A stretch of 64,000 nt of DNA, taken from the NCBI RefSeq assembly GCF_037176765.1, contig NC_090026.1:124438752-124502751 (forward strand), written 5' to 3'. Positions 21,306-33,272 of the stretch are shown here, piece by piece. The stretch's first letter is position 1. The number at the start of each line of letters is the position of its first letter. Under the pieces are notes generated by a model. The model had not been told where the DNA came from. It did no database searches and saw nothing but the letters and a program-made list of their open reading frames with translations. Origin of the DNA: Anolis sagrei. Lineage: Eukaryota; Chordata; Lepidosauria; Squamata; Anolidae. A program made the translations under genes and the position numbers.

Positions 21306-24294
21306 CTTGCTCAGCTACACAACTTTTGATGGCGCTTTCTATTGCAAAGTTCATCATAAACTTCTTTCGGAGGCCAAAGGACCAAACCAAGAGGAAAACA
21401 GCCACATTCCTGAAAAGTATCAACCACTGCAGAAAGCAAAGCAGAAAAGCCTTGGCCTGGGATCGAAAAGTGACAGTAATCAGACAGGGAAATTATTGAT
21501 CAGAGAGAAGATGCAACCTCGGCTTTGTGGTTTACAGTCACAGGCTGGGCTAAAGTCAGCAGGGCAAATAAGACACATCGCCTCATGGAATAAGCCCCAA
21601 ACCCACTGGCCACCTTTAAATGGAGATGATGCAGGCAGGGAAAGTTATAGATCTGAAACCTCCAAGAAATGGCTACAAAATCCCATTGTGCTTGTGCAGA
21701 ACCAGAACAGAGCAGAGAACAATCCTCGCAAAGCCCTCAGAGATGACTCGAGAATGGAAGCAAAGACTCCAGCAGAAAAGAAGCAGAGTCGTTTCCTCAC
21801 AGTTACTTTTCCAAAGAGTGCAGAGGCTGATTTATTCCAGACTAAAATTGTGGGTGGAAAAAGAGAGCCAAGGGTGTTAGCAAAGAGACAACCATTCATG
21901 GATGAAATAAATGTCAGAGTCCAGGCAAGGAAAGAAGGGCAGACTATTTCCAAAAAGGCCACCCCATTGCAATACAATCAGCTCAGACTGAAGAGAACCA
22001 TCTCTGTGGTCTCACCCTTCATATCAATCCCTCCATCAAAGCCTTTCTCTGTAGGGTTATTTCCTTCCCGTTCAGAACCTCCTGGCATGAAAAAAGTGAC
22101 TCCTTTGGCTAATGCAGGCCTTCCTGGGACCTCTTTTGCTTCCCACCTTGCAAAATTCTCTCCTGAAGGCCAGAAGCTTAGAAGAACTTCTTCCAGCAAA
22201 GGGGACTCTGGTGCAAGGAATGGAAAACAGGACTCGAAGAGAGCTGAGCCTCTTCCTAAAACCAGAATGAAGTTACCTGGGTTGTTACCACCAAACCAGA
22301 AAGAGAAGAAGCACCTGGAAACTGACAAGAGTGACACACTGGTTACTTTGGTTCTTGAAGAAGTTGAGCAACCCAGTCAGGTCAAAGCAGAAGCAACCAG
22401 ACATCATGACCAATCCCAAGCTTCTGGATTTCTACCTGAACACAAAGATGAAAGAAGCCATGCAGAAGAACATGACAATGAGGAATTGGCTCCTTGTCTC
22501 AATTCAGAGAATACGCACTTGGAAGTCAACCAAGTAAGTGAACAGTCTTGGGTGGACAGAAGTGACTTTCCAAGGGGACAAGTGCAAGTGATGTGTACAA
22601 CAAACTTACAAGGACCAGAAAACGAGGAGGAGAAAACCCAACATGAGGAGGTCAGTATTAAAAAGGAGGAAGATACACAGCTAGAAAGAAAACCAGGCAG
22701 CTTTGTGACGCTAAATAGTATTTCTGATTCAGGATCCCAAGATACCAAACCAGAAAGGAAAGAGACAGTCTCAGCTACTGAAGTGGAAATGGGAAATGGC
22801 CATTCATTTTCCAGTACAGATGATCCTGAAAATGTGATGATTTCACCAAGAATTCACCTGGAAGATAACATTTGGACCTGCAATGAAACATCATCAGCTC
22901 AAGAGAACCAAGAACTTGTTAAAACAGCTAGCATATATGGAGAGAATAATAATGAAAATAATATTCTTCAGTCCAAAGAAGATAAGCCTGAAGGGACAGT
23001 TGTTCACCCTTTTCCATCTCAAATCAAAGAGCCAGAAACAATCAACTCCCATGAAGTTGCCTATTTGACTGAAAACCAAGTGACGGGACATGTAGAAGTG
23101 GATATAATTAGTAGCCCAGATGACTGTGCTGGCAAGCATTCTTTAAAAAATGAGAGGAACCGTTTTGCAAGTCTTTTTCATTCCAAAATTCAAGGCACTG
23201 CTCCCAAACAGACAACAGCCGGAACCAAGAAAGTATCTAAGACTCCATCAGCATTTGTCACTTTGTTTGGATACTCTTTGGGTAAAGACAAGAATTTAAA
23301 GGAAAAACCAGGAAAACCATCAGCACAACCTTTAATAGAAGCAAGTGACCAAGGTAGGTTAGAAGATGCCTGTTCCTCAAGCCTACCAAGGCTTGGCTTC
23401 TCCAAAGAAGAGGAAGTCTCAGAAATTGCTACAGAGTCAATGAGTTTTGAAGGAGACCTACAAGATAACTGTGGAAGCTGCTCTTATTTGGAAACTTCTA
23501 AAGACTTCAATGCCAATACAGAGCTGGGACCAGATATTTCAAGCATCATTGTGACACAGAACCTCAAAGTCCCAGAACAATCTGATTTGAACATAGAAAC
23601 ATTCCTAAGGGACCCCAGCAAGACTTCACTGTTTGCCAAATCTCAGCATTCACTAGCAGATATAGACAATATGTTACAACATCCTGCAAGCCCTTTAGAA
23701 AAACTAGATCCTGAAATGCTCACTGACTGGAGAAGTGATCAAGACATCCAAGGTCTGTCCAATCTTCCCAGGTTGGGTGATCAAGATCTAGAAAAAACTC
23801 CTCAAGGTGTTTCATTATTGAATCCTTCAAGTGGAGGGGAACAACATGTTCCTGATATGCTTTTATGTTCTATGGGAGTTGAAGGAAGAAATCCACAATC
23901 TACTCCTCATCTGGACACAATAGAACACACATCTTCTGGTTTGATCTCCTCAGAAAATCCCTCACAAGTAAACATCTCAGGGCAACTTCCAGAATCTGGA
24001 ACCCCTACATTGGTCGAAAAGGATCAGCTCAATGACAAACACCCTCCGGGAAGTGGAAATCTTGAGATGTTTCAGCATGATGAACCACAGTTTAGTTCAG
24101 ATAACACCATTGAGGTAGACCTCCATGGTGGACAGGCCACTGAGAGTAATTCCCCCACTGGACAAGATCAGTTTTTCCCATTTGCAGCTCTTCATCACAT
24201 CCCAGAACTCCTTAGAGATACCATCAAAGGAAAGGTTGAAGAAACAACTGAAACTGGCCTGCAAGAACTCATACCAGAGGAAGAAAGCAATTGA
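21306..24294 (+). CDS. XIRP1: Terminal exon: second zinc module of the LIM domain plus long C-terminal tail, probable XIRP1 alternative 3' exon
   Basis: The acceptor TGTGTGTTTTGCAG precedes 21306. Joined to the exon ending at 17799, the frame continues SLLSYTTFDGAFYCKVHHKL. This supplies the last LIM ligands (C-x2-H) and gives one complete LIM domain. The frame runs 2,989 bp to a TGA at 24292-24294 without interruption, about 980 residues beyond the LIM. The tail is hydrophilic, rich in E, K, S, Q and P, and has no other domain I recognise. Two short hydrophobic motifs stand out: RFASLFHSKIQ and AFVTLFGYSLGK. The ATG-less start shows it is an internal-to-terminal exon. A very long last exon after a LIM fits the Xin/EPLIN relatives. 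The gene link is inferred from strand, phase, spacing and the XIRP2 analogy. Confidence 0.8.
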
Positions 24295-24790
24295 TTACCA
24301 GCATGTCCTTCATAACAGGACATCAAGGATCTGGTACAGCATCTGCAAAGGTGGGGAGAGAGAAAATTTGACCTTCACAGCCCAATTGCAGCTCCCCAGA
24401 AAAGTCAAAAATATGACTGGGAAGTGACCAGAATTGCTTGCAGTTCTGGATACATGAGTTATTTCTTTCCGCCAAAAGTAAATTGGAAGTAAGGCAGTGC
24501 AAGAAACTGGAGCATGTTGGAAGACAAAGTACACATCCTGGTAGCATTTGGAGAGCATTTTAGGTTCATTTTAAATTTAAAATATTAAAATTGAGGGGGC
24601 AGTTCTGAGGGCTTTCAAAAAGATAGGGTAACATGAAACATGATGGTTGCATTTTGCCCCGTTAGTGACATGCATGCATTCATGCATATTCTGAGATACC
24701 TGTTGGGAGTAATACTAAGATTGCCATGTTAAATACAAGACAGGGCTTATAATAAAGCAGTACTGCTGTAATACCTTATTCAACACAACT
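24295..24790 (+). other. XIRP1: 3' UTR of the LIM-tail exon with polyadenylation signal
   Basis: Non-coding sequence follows the TGA. A canonical AATAAA at 24751-24756 is the best candidate signal, giving a 3' UTR of about 480 bp. Confidence 0.55.
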
Positions 24791-25763
24791 ATTAAAGCCA
24801 CCGGAGCCCATGTGTTGTATTTAACTTGGCAACCCTAGTGTGAAATCGTAGGCCTTTACAATAGTGTGGTATATCAATTCTTTGTGCCAATAATTAATTC
24901 TCACATAGGAGTATTTCTGAAAAGTGTTTAAATTGAAACAGGGGAATGAAAAAGAAGCACAAAATCAGTTTGCGAATTAGATAACGTAAATGTATGTTTT
25001 TGTAGCCTGGAATTAATTCCTCTGTGTGCAGCGAACATTCCTGGGTATAGTAAGCCAAAATACAATGTCTATCCATAAATTAATATGCAGAGATAAGCCA
25101 ACTAGGGATGTGAGCGACAAGGAACGAGCCCTTTAAATTGGGCTGGGGTCCCTGAGATGCTTCTGGAGAAAATACGTAGGATATGCAGGATCCTAAAATT
25201 TATGGAAAAGGCAGAGAAGAAGAAAGGGGATTTGCACAGTTTCCAAAATAGGGATTCTGGAATGAGAGAAGTGCAGAAGATAAAGAGTTATATAATCAAT
25301 ACAGGCTGAGTCAACCTCTTAACTAGAATTCCTAAATCCTTCAAAATCCAAAATTCTCCACTTGGATGGCTGATATAGACACTCCTTTGTTTTCTGTTGG
25401 TTCAATGTACACAAATTGTATTTCATTAAGCAAATAATTAAAAATGTTGTATAAAATAGTTTTCAGTGTACGTGTATAAAGTGTATATGAAACATACATA
25501 ATTTCATGTTTCGGTTTGGATCCCATCTCCAACACATCCCATTATGTACATCTATGCAAATATGAATATTGCAAAATATGGGAAAAAAAGATTAAAAATC
25601 TCAAATGCTTCTTGTCTCAGGTATTTTGAACTGGAACCTTAAAAGAAGAGAAGTACAAAACAAATCCCTCTCAAACAGGTATTCAGATATAAAAGTCGTT
25701 AAAATACTAGAATGGTACCAGATGCAGGGGAAATAATTTCCCAGATATAAGACGGGGCTCAAA
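24791..25763. other. Intergenic sequence, mostly unrecognised
   Basis: A short fragment near 25102-25135 (ACTAGGGATGTGAGCGACAA) resembles a MITE end. Otherwise no gene or repeat is recognised. Confidence 0.35.
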
Positions 25764-26282
25764 AGAATCATAGAATCAAAGAGTTGGAAGAGACCTCATG
25801 GGCCATCCAGTCCAACCCCATTCTGCCAAGAAGCAGGAATATTGCATTCAAATCACCCCTGACACATGGCCATCCAGCCTCTGCTTAAAAGCTTCTAAAG
25901 AAGGAGCCTCCACCACACTCCGGGGCAGAGAGTTCCACTGCTGAATGGCTTTCACAGTCAGGAAGTTCTTCCTCATGTTCAGATGGAATCTCCTCTCTTG
26001 TAGTTTGAAGCCATTGTTCCATTGCATCCTAGTCTCCAAGGAAGCAGAAAACAAGCTTGCTCCCTCCTCCCTGTGGCTTCCTCTCACATATTTATACATA
26101 TTGGCTATCATATCTCCTCTCAGCCTTCTCTTCTTCAGGCTAAACATGCCTAGCTTCTTAAGCCGCTCCTCATAGGGCTTGTTCTCCAGACCCTTGATCA
26201 TTTTAGACGCCCTCCTCTGGACACATTCCAGCTTGTCAATGTCTCTCTTGAATTGTGGTGCCCAGAATTGGACACAATATGT
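25764..26282 (-). mobile_element. CR1 LINE, 5'-truncated
   Basis: The minus-strand frame reads MIKGLENKPYEERLKKLGMF, RRLRGDMIANMYKYVRG and [19 protein letters not shown]. The CR1 3' end lies at the left (AATCATAGAATCAAAGAGTTGG). It extends a little further 5' than the other copies, to about 26282 (CTCTTGAATTGTGGTGCCCA). Confidence 0.92.
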
Positions 26283-27025
26283 TGATGTTCCACATCAACA
26301 ACTTTGGACTGACCTCCCATTTTAAGGTTTTTTTTAGGATTGTGCTTGGACACAGCATCTCTTCAAACAGAACAAGGATGGTCAACTCCAGGAGTTTGGG
26401 GAACATTTTCATTCCAAGGCTACTGTAGCTTCTCCATGTCAACCAAGAAGCAATCAGAAAGTCATTTCCTTTATTCACATCAAAGCTCAAAACACCCCAA
26501 ACTTTCTTCTGATATGTCAGAGAGAGAGAAGACAATACATTGCTGTGTAGGAAAACCACTGAAACCAGAGGCATTTGAGAGCTCCAATTCTCATATTTGA
26601 TAAGATTTTTTGCAGGTTGGCTATTGTGCAAAAAGTGGCCTTGAAAGCCACATGTGATCTTTCGGCCACCAAGTTCTTCCCTTTGAAATGGGAGCTCATT
26701 CTAGGAAACATGACCATTGAATTATTGCTTAGTCTTCTCTCTTGGCAGAAAGCCCACCAGCCATGGGTGCCTTCCTGGATTCCGGAGGTTTCTTATTCCT
26801 CTGTTAGTATGTTACGGATTAGCTTTGAAACTGGAAGGTGTAAATGAGGTTGCAAGGTCACTCCCATTTTGACCGACATTGGCATCTTAATAATCTACAT
26901 AATAAGTTATGTCATATTTTGTGAACTCATGCAACAAATACATGTTGAGGCAATGATCACAGATTTCCAGAGCTCTAAGCAGCAGATTTCTAATCGCTAC
27001 AATTCAAAGTGTATATATCTATCTA
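26283..27025. other. Intergenic sequence without a recognised element
   Basis: Overlapping short frames on both strands have no recognisable product. It ends in a TATC-rich stretch beside the Helitron start. Confidence 0.35.
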
Positions 27026-28811
27026 TCTATATATATAATAAAGAAGAGTGTTTGTATGGGAAGGACAGAGGTGCGGAGGGCGGAAGGGGTATGTGCCAGC
27101 GTTCTGATTGGCTGCCGCTGTGGTGCTATTTGCATATGGTCTCTGATTGGGCAGCTTCAAGAGGAGCCCCTGGTGGAGAAGAGGGTTCATGGCAGAAACG
27201 GGGCATGACAGAAGGAAATTTGCATATGGTCTCTGATTGGCCAGCCTCAAATCCAACATTCCGAGATGAGAGGGGAAAGGAAAGGCCAAAGGGAGCTGGG
27301 TCAGAACACTCCCAATACAGACCGAAATAGGCACACAGAGCCCCCATGACCCACTCTACATCCTACTGCAGTTTGGAGGACTATGAACCATGGATGATGG
27401 GACTAGCAGTACCACCACTCACATTCTGAGACTGCTATTAACCTTATCCAATGACTGATCAGGACCAAACTTCGCACAGAGACCTCTCATGACCCACTTT
27501 ACGTCCTGGTGTGGTTTGGCTGGGGATGGACCATGGATTATGGGACTTGCAGTACCATTGCTCATTCTTCAGACCACTGCAACCCTCATCCAATTACCAA
27601 AAAATACCAAACTTGGCACACTGAGTCTCCATGACGCACTCTACATCCAGGTGCAGTTTGAAGGAGGATGCACCATGGACGATGGGACTTGCAATACCTG
27701 CACTCCCTTCCTAAGACCATTATAACAGCCAACAATGATGGATCAGGACCACAATTTACACAGAGACCCAGCATGACCCACTCTACATCCTGGTGCGGTT
27801 TGGAAGAATTTGACAATGGATGATGGGACTTGCAGTCACTTCACTCACTTCCTGAGACCACTGAGACCCTCGCCAATGACTCATCAATACTAAACTTGGC
27901 ACATGGAGCTCCAATGACCCACTCTACATCCTGGTGCACTTTGGAGGAGGACAGACCATGGATGATGGGACTTCAAGTACCTCCACTCCCCAAGACTGCT
28001 GCAGAACTCATCTAATGACCAATCAAGACCAAAGTTGGCACACAGAGCCCCCATGACCCACTCTACATCCTGCTGCAGTTTTGGAGAAGGGTGGACCATG
28101 GATGATGGAACTTCCAGTACCTTCACTCGCATTCTGAGACCTCTGCAAACCTCATCCAATGACGGATCAAGACCAAACTTGGCACATAGACCTCTCATGA
28201 CCCACGTTACGTCCTGGTGTTGTTTGGAAAACTTTGGAGATGGATGATGGGACTTGCAGTACCTTTGCTCACTTCCTGAGACCACTGAGACCCTCGCCAG
28301 TGACTAATCAAGACTAAACTTGGCACATAGAGCTCCAATGACCCACTCTACATCCTGGTGCAGTTTGGAGGACAGACCATGGATGATGGGTCTTCAAGTA
28401 CCTCCACTCCCTTCCGAAGATTGCTGCAACCCTCTTCTAATGACCAATCAAGACCAAACTTGCCACATAGAGCCCCCATGATCCACTCTACATTCTGCTG
28501 CAGTTTGAAAGGGGATGGACTTTGGATGATGGGACTTGCAGTACCTTCACTCACTTACTGACACCACTGCCACCCTCATCTAATGACTGATAAAGACCAA
28601 ACTTGCAACCGGAGCCCCCATGACCCACTCTATATCCTGCTGCTGTTTGTAGGAGGATGGGCCATGGATGATGGGACTTCAAGTACCTTCACTCACTTCC
28701 TGAAAACAATGCAGCTATTATCCAATGACCAATAAAGACCAAACTTGGCATACAGAACCGCCATTACCCACTTTCTCTAATAACCCGGGCAGCGCCGGGT
28801 CCCCAAGCTAG
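27026..28811 (+). mobile_element. Non-autonomous Helitron (1.8 kb) with internal minisatellite
   Basis: The 5' end TCTATATATATAATAAAGAAG follows an A. The 3' end has a hairpin, CCCGGGCAGCGCCGGG, then CCCCAAGCTAG before a T at 28812. This matches Helitron termini (5' TC, 3' hairpin plus CTAG, A/T insertion). No Rep/helicase frame is present. Most of the interior is a tandem repeat. Confidence 0.82.
27348..28775 (+). repeat. Minisatellite of about 11 units, period ~141 bp, inside the Helitron
   Basis: The segment ATGACCCACTCTACATCCTG recurs at 27348, 27491, 27633, 27775, 27915, 28055, 28199, 28340, 28480, 28622 and about 28764. The spacing is 140-144 bp. Each unit also carries ATGGATGATGGGACTTGCAG and a GACCAAACTTGGCACA-like segment. 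Units are diverged but ordered head to tail. Confidence 0.92.
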
Positions 28812-28985
28812 TCAATATAAATAAAAATGTAAGGCTTGTTTGTGAAATTAATATAACCCAAAAACCACTGGACAAATTGACACCAAATTTGGACACAATA
28901 CACCTATCAGGCCAACGAGTGACCATCACTCATAAAAACATTGAAAAACATAGCAGAAAAGACTTAAAAAGCCAAAAATCAAAAA
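28812..28985 (+). mobile_element. Helitron 5' fragment, directly abutting the previous Helitron
   Basis: TCAATATAAATAAAAATGTA starts at the base after the CTAG of the first Helitron and parallels the 5' end of the 10741 element, including GACACCAAATTTGGACACAA. No 3' end follows, so the copy is truncated near 28985. Confidence 0.7.
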
Positions 28986-29097
28986 TTACATAACAGCGCA
29001 TGCACAAAACCACTTATATGTATGCAAACACACATATACACAAATATATACACAAACGTATACACACACAAAACACATATACACAGACTGGGCCACA

Positions 29098-29098
29098 G

Positions 29099-29146
<48 letters not shown>
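29098..29146. repeat. (CT)n(AT)n microsatellite
   Basis: A run of CT dinucleotides passes into AT dinucleotides just before the SINE. Confidence 0.95.
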
Positions 29147-29147
<1 letters not shown>

Positions 29148-29508
29148 GCCTGAGCCACCAGTGGCGTAGTGCCTGCTGAACTTGCTGACCGAAAGGTCGG
29201 TGGTTTGAATCTAACCAAAAAGGTTGGTGGTTTGAATCTGGGGAGCAGCATGAGCTCCCGCTATTAGCCCCAGCGTCTGCCAACCTAGACATTCAAAAAC
29301 ATGCAAATGTGAGTAGATCAATAGGTACTGCACCGGCAGGAAGGTAATGGCACTCCATGCAGTCATGCCAGCCACATGACCTTGGAGGTGTCTATGGACA
29401 ATGCTGGCTCTTTGGCTTAGAAATGGAGATGAGCACCACCTCTCCGAGTCGGACACTAGACTTAATGTCAGGGGGAAACTTTTACCTTTACCTATATATG
29501 ATATAAAT
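29148..29508 (+). mobile_element. Sauria-type tRNA-derived SINE, near full length
   Basis: The head CACCAGTGGCGTAGTG and B-box-like GGTGGTTTGAATCT form the tRNA-related part, with a short internal duplication of the B-box region. The body holds GTGAGTAGATCAATAGGTAC and CCTTGGAGGTGTCTATGGAC. The tail ends TTTTACCTTTACCT. This arrangement matches Sauria SINEs as I remember them. Confidence 0.85.
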
Positions 29509-31384
29509 AAACTGGGGGGCCTAAGGATTGGATATTCGGGATGGAAAGAAAATTCAAACACATTAAGGGAATGTTTGGAAAATGTGTTTCTCAAATGTTG
29601 ACAAGAATCGTTGAACAATCAGAATCTTCACATTTTTGCACTTACTTTCTACAAAATTTGGCCATGGTTGTTTTGTGCAGAAAACTCTGCTTTCCATGAA
29701 GAAAATATTTCTGGACAGAATATACTGTACACCATGCTGAACATACTGATTTCTGCTCAAAAATATAGCATGCCAATTTTGTGTAGAATATGTCACCGAA
29801 TGTGAGTAGTTTGCAAAAAAAAAAAAAATGAATCCGTTTCCAAATACTCTTTCCCAATGGGAAGGAAATCCCCAAAATCCTTCATTGCTTCCTTGGAGTA
29901 ACATAAGTGCAGCTCTCTACTGGAGACATACATTACACAACTCTGCCATTGCAATTATAGTACACTTAAATCCCTTTATAAAGATGTATGCTCCAAGATA
30001 ATAATTCTGGCAATTTAATTTGTTTATTTACATACTTTGGTAGCAGCAGCAATGGTATTTTGTGCAAAAAAAAAAAATCATGTTTTAGGCAATATAGTAT
30101 TATTATTTTGTGCAAATGAAATATGCACAAAATAATGTCCAAAAAAATTTCATGTGCTCATTAGTGAGAAAAAAATTCATTTTTTCCTCCTGATATCAGC
30201 ATTTGCAATACTTAGATCCTAATGAAAACAAAGTTTTGCTTTCAGTAGGGATACAGGACGATTGTTTTTATTTCCTAAGTAAACTAATCCATACTTCCAA
30301 GTCTAATACATGTACTTCTCCTTTGGAGTGTGTCTCCAAACTTTGTGATGCAGCTCTCAGGTCAAAAACTACATTATTATTGAAAGGATAGCAATATAGC
30401 ACAGTGCATATACTATAAAAGTGGTGTGTGAGAGTGTGTTTTAAATGGAATGATAGCTGTGAGCAAAAAATAGATAGAATGAATCTATTGTTGGATATAG
30501 GAGAAAGTGACAGAGACCAGGAATAAGTTGGATACTCTTTGGTACCAATAATATTATCTGCCATCAATGGTAGACAAACACATATGTAGAAAGGGTAGGC
30601 ATATTGCCAAGAAATAATACTTTAAATCTGAGCAACTTGTGGCCCTCCAGATATTATTAGATGGCAATTTTTATGCTGTTCTTACTAGCATAGCCAATGG
30701 AGAATGGACATTGGAAATGAAGTCCAGCAGCATCTGGAAGGACATCTCTGCCGTAGAGTTCATTGATCAACCCTGAATTGCACTGAAGTACATCAACTGT
30801 CCCAAAAAAGAGGACTGTTTCTTTAACTCTGTTCCAAGGGATTCTGTATAATGGAACAACAATATTTCCTAATAAGTGTGTTTTTAAAATATTGTAGTGG
30901 AAAAGCAGGATCCTTCTGGATCACTTAGATGTGATGGACTCCATACTTTCTGGAAGAACCAGAAAACATGAGGTTGGGAAGTCTAGAGTTTAAAAAATCA
31001 AGGACATTTGCCTCTCTAGAAAACCCTATGTCCCATTCTTTTGGATCACACAGGGATTTGTTATTTGCCACTAGAGGTGTGTGCTCTTGGTGGGTTCTGT
31101 GCTTTGTCCACCTTCCTTCTGTTCTGTCCTTCCTTTTTCAGAGCTACCATTGGCGACCTTCTCGGACCTAAGGAAAGAAATACATTTAACATGATTAAAA
31201 GCTTCCTTCCACCACTCAATACCACATCTCTAGCATTGACATAGCTTTAGTGTGGGTTTTCAAGTTGTCATTTGCCTGGTGACCTTTGGCGAACAGAAAC
31301 AACTTCAGAGTGACTAGGAAGAGCAATGGTTACAAACTGAAAGACAGGTAATTCTTTTTTCCTTTCCCTTTCTCCATCTCTATC
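29509..31384. other. Intergenic sequence, mainly unrecognised, with one degraded MITE
   Basis: At 30632-30752, GTGGCCCTCCAGATATTATT and CCAGCAGCATCTGGAAGG form inverted ends of a small MITE. The rest shows no exon, domain or repeat I can name. Confidence 0.4.
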
Positions 31385-32170
31385 AATATATTATTTATTT
31401 CAGGCACTTCTACCCCGCCCTTCTCAACCCCCAGGGAGGTACTTAGGGCGGCTTGCAACCGGCACAATTCAATGCCAACAATTCAACAGATAAAATACAT
31501 AACAGCAATAACCACAATAGTTAAAAACAATTAATACAATAACAACTAAAAAGCCAATCTAGAGACCAAACGTTCACCGAGTTCTAAAATCCGTAAGTCC
31601 ATTCAGCATTACCATAGTCCTTTCCAAATTCTGGTCATCATTACCTTGTCAGTCTGCCAGATTACCCAAAAGCCTGGTCCCATATCCATGTTTGCAGCTT
31701 CCTTCTGAAGGAGAGGAGGGATGTTGATGACCTAATTTCCTCGGGGAGTGAATTCCACAGGTGAGGGGCCACCACTGAGAAGGCCCTGTCCCTCGTCCCT
31801 ACCAGCCTCACTTGTGATAGAGGTGGGGCCGAGAGCAGAGCCTCCCCAGAAGATCTTAAGCTCCGAGGTGGGACATAGAAGGAGATATGTTTGGACAGGT
31901 ATGCTGGGCCTGACCCGTATAGGGTTTTATAGGTCAAAACCAGCACTTTGAATTGTGCTCGGAACTGGATCAGCAGCCAGAGGGGTGGCATGTTCCCTGT
32001 ATGACATAACAGAGGGGTGGCATGTTCCCTGTATGACGCTCCAGTGATTAAACTAGCTGCCGCCCGTTGGACTAACTGAAGTTTCCTAACAGTTTTCAAA
32101 GGCAACCCCACGTAGAGCATGTTGCAGTAATCTATTCAGGATGCAACAAGAGCATGGACCACTGTGGCCA
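31385..32170 (-). mobile_element. L2 LINE, ORF2 C-terminal region and 3' end
   Basis: The minus-strand frame at 31662-32120 reads LYVGLPLKTVRKLQLVQRAA, VLVLTYKTLYGSGPAYL and GTRDRAFSVVAPHLWNSLPE, the L2 ORF2 end. The 3' UTR continues to a TATTTATT tail at about 31390. A 30-bp local duplication (GGGGTGGCATGTTCCCTGTATGAC) sits at about 31980-32035. Confidence 0.88.
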
Positions 32171-32883
32171 GATCAATATATTATATATTTGAATAATAAA
32201 TACAAGCCACTGATAGCTGGTGCCTTATAAGTAAGGTAGTGATAGCTTTAGTATGAGCTATCCATGGTGCTGAACTGTATCCCCAAATATATTCAGCACC
32301 TTGGATAGTTCCAGAATTGTGACCCAAACTAGATTCAGCACCCATTTTAATATAGATGCAGCCACTGCCCCATCCTTTTACTAACCAGGGCTGAGTCTGC
32401 TTAGCTTTCATGATCAGACTGGATGTGGTGCTTTATGGTAATTAGACAATTTTTTTGTATTATTCTCAGCTTAATGCAACCCTAAAGCTAACATTTCACA
32501 AGGTTTCTTTGGAAAGATTTGTTCAGAGGAGGCTGAGAGAGTGTGACTTGTCCAAGTCCATCCTGTAGGCATCCTTCCCTGAGCAGGGCTTTGAATCCTG
32601 AACTTCTGGGATTCTAGTCCAACACTCAAACCATTACAAGACACTGGTTCTCATTTGTCTGCTTATTCTGGAGCAAAGCCCAGTAGTAAACGAGCTTACT
32701 TCTGCCCAAAAATCAAAATAATAGGTGCAGCATTTTCCCTGGTGCCAAGTTATAAGATGTAGCAGTTGTTGTTTGGAAAATAGAGGGAAAAGGCTAGAAG
32801 TGTATAGGATTTGAAAAGAAGGTCTATCTTTCCTTCTTGTGCTGAACTGTTCAAAGACCGGGATCATAGGAACAACTCTACTA
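32171..32883. other. Non-coding sequence 3' of SLC22A13
   Basis: No exon or repeat identified with confidence. A final alternative SLC22A13 exon, if one exists, could lie here. Confidence 0.35.
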
Positions 32884-33092
32884 AATGTATTGTCAAAGGC
32901 TTTCACAGCCAGAAACACTGGGAAGTTGTGTGGTTTCTGGGTTGTATCGTCATGTTCTAGCATTTTCTCCTGATATTTCGCCTTCAGAGGATCCTCCAAA
33001 GATGCCAGCCACAGATGCAAATGAAATGTCAGAAGAAAATGCTACTAGAACGCAGCCATACAGCCTGAAAACCACACAACACCCCAACTCTA
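32884..33092. mobile_element. Old Penelope-like terminal fragments in inverted arrangement
   Basis: ATGTATTGTCAAAGGCTTTC with TGATATTTCGCC on one side, and CAAATGAAATGTCAGAAGAA with CCTGAAAACCACACAACACC on the other, are inverted versions of the terminal sequence seen at 37167-38018 and 54975-55554. It is more diverged than those copies. Confidence 0.6.
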
Positions 33093-33272
33093 CTAAAGAC
33101 ATTTCCTTCCATCAATGCAACTAGGAGCCACACACTCCTTCTTCCTCTCTTCAGTCATCTGAACATGCCCTAAAAGCCTGCTCCAAAGAACTAGAAACTC
33201 CTCTGGAGTTGATTTTGATGTTGGTCTTCAACAAGGTAAAGAAACTTTCAAGACCAACAAAACGTTGATTTT

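Noticed and set aside
21257-21499. A short separate protein starting MVNHTIHKIVF
   Set aside because: It overlaps the terminal LIM exon in another frame and crosses its splice acceptor.
26575-26847. A 90-residue gene in the gap before the Helitron
   Set aside because: No homology recognised, no splice or promoter evidence, and comparable frames exist on the other strand.
27348-28775. CRISPR-like array
   Set aside because: The whole 141-bp unit repeats, without unique spacers, and it lies inside a Helitron in a vertebrate genome.
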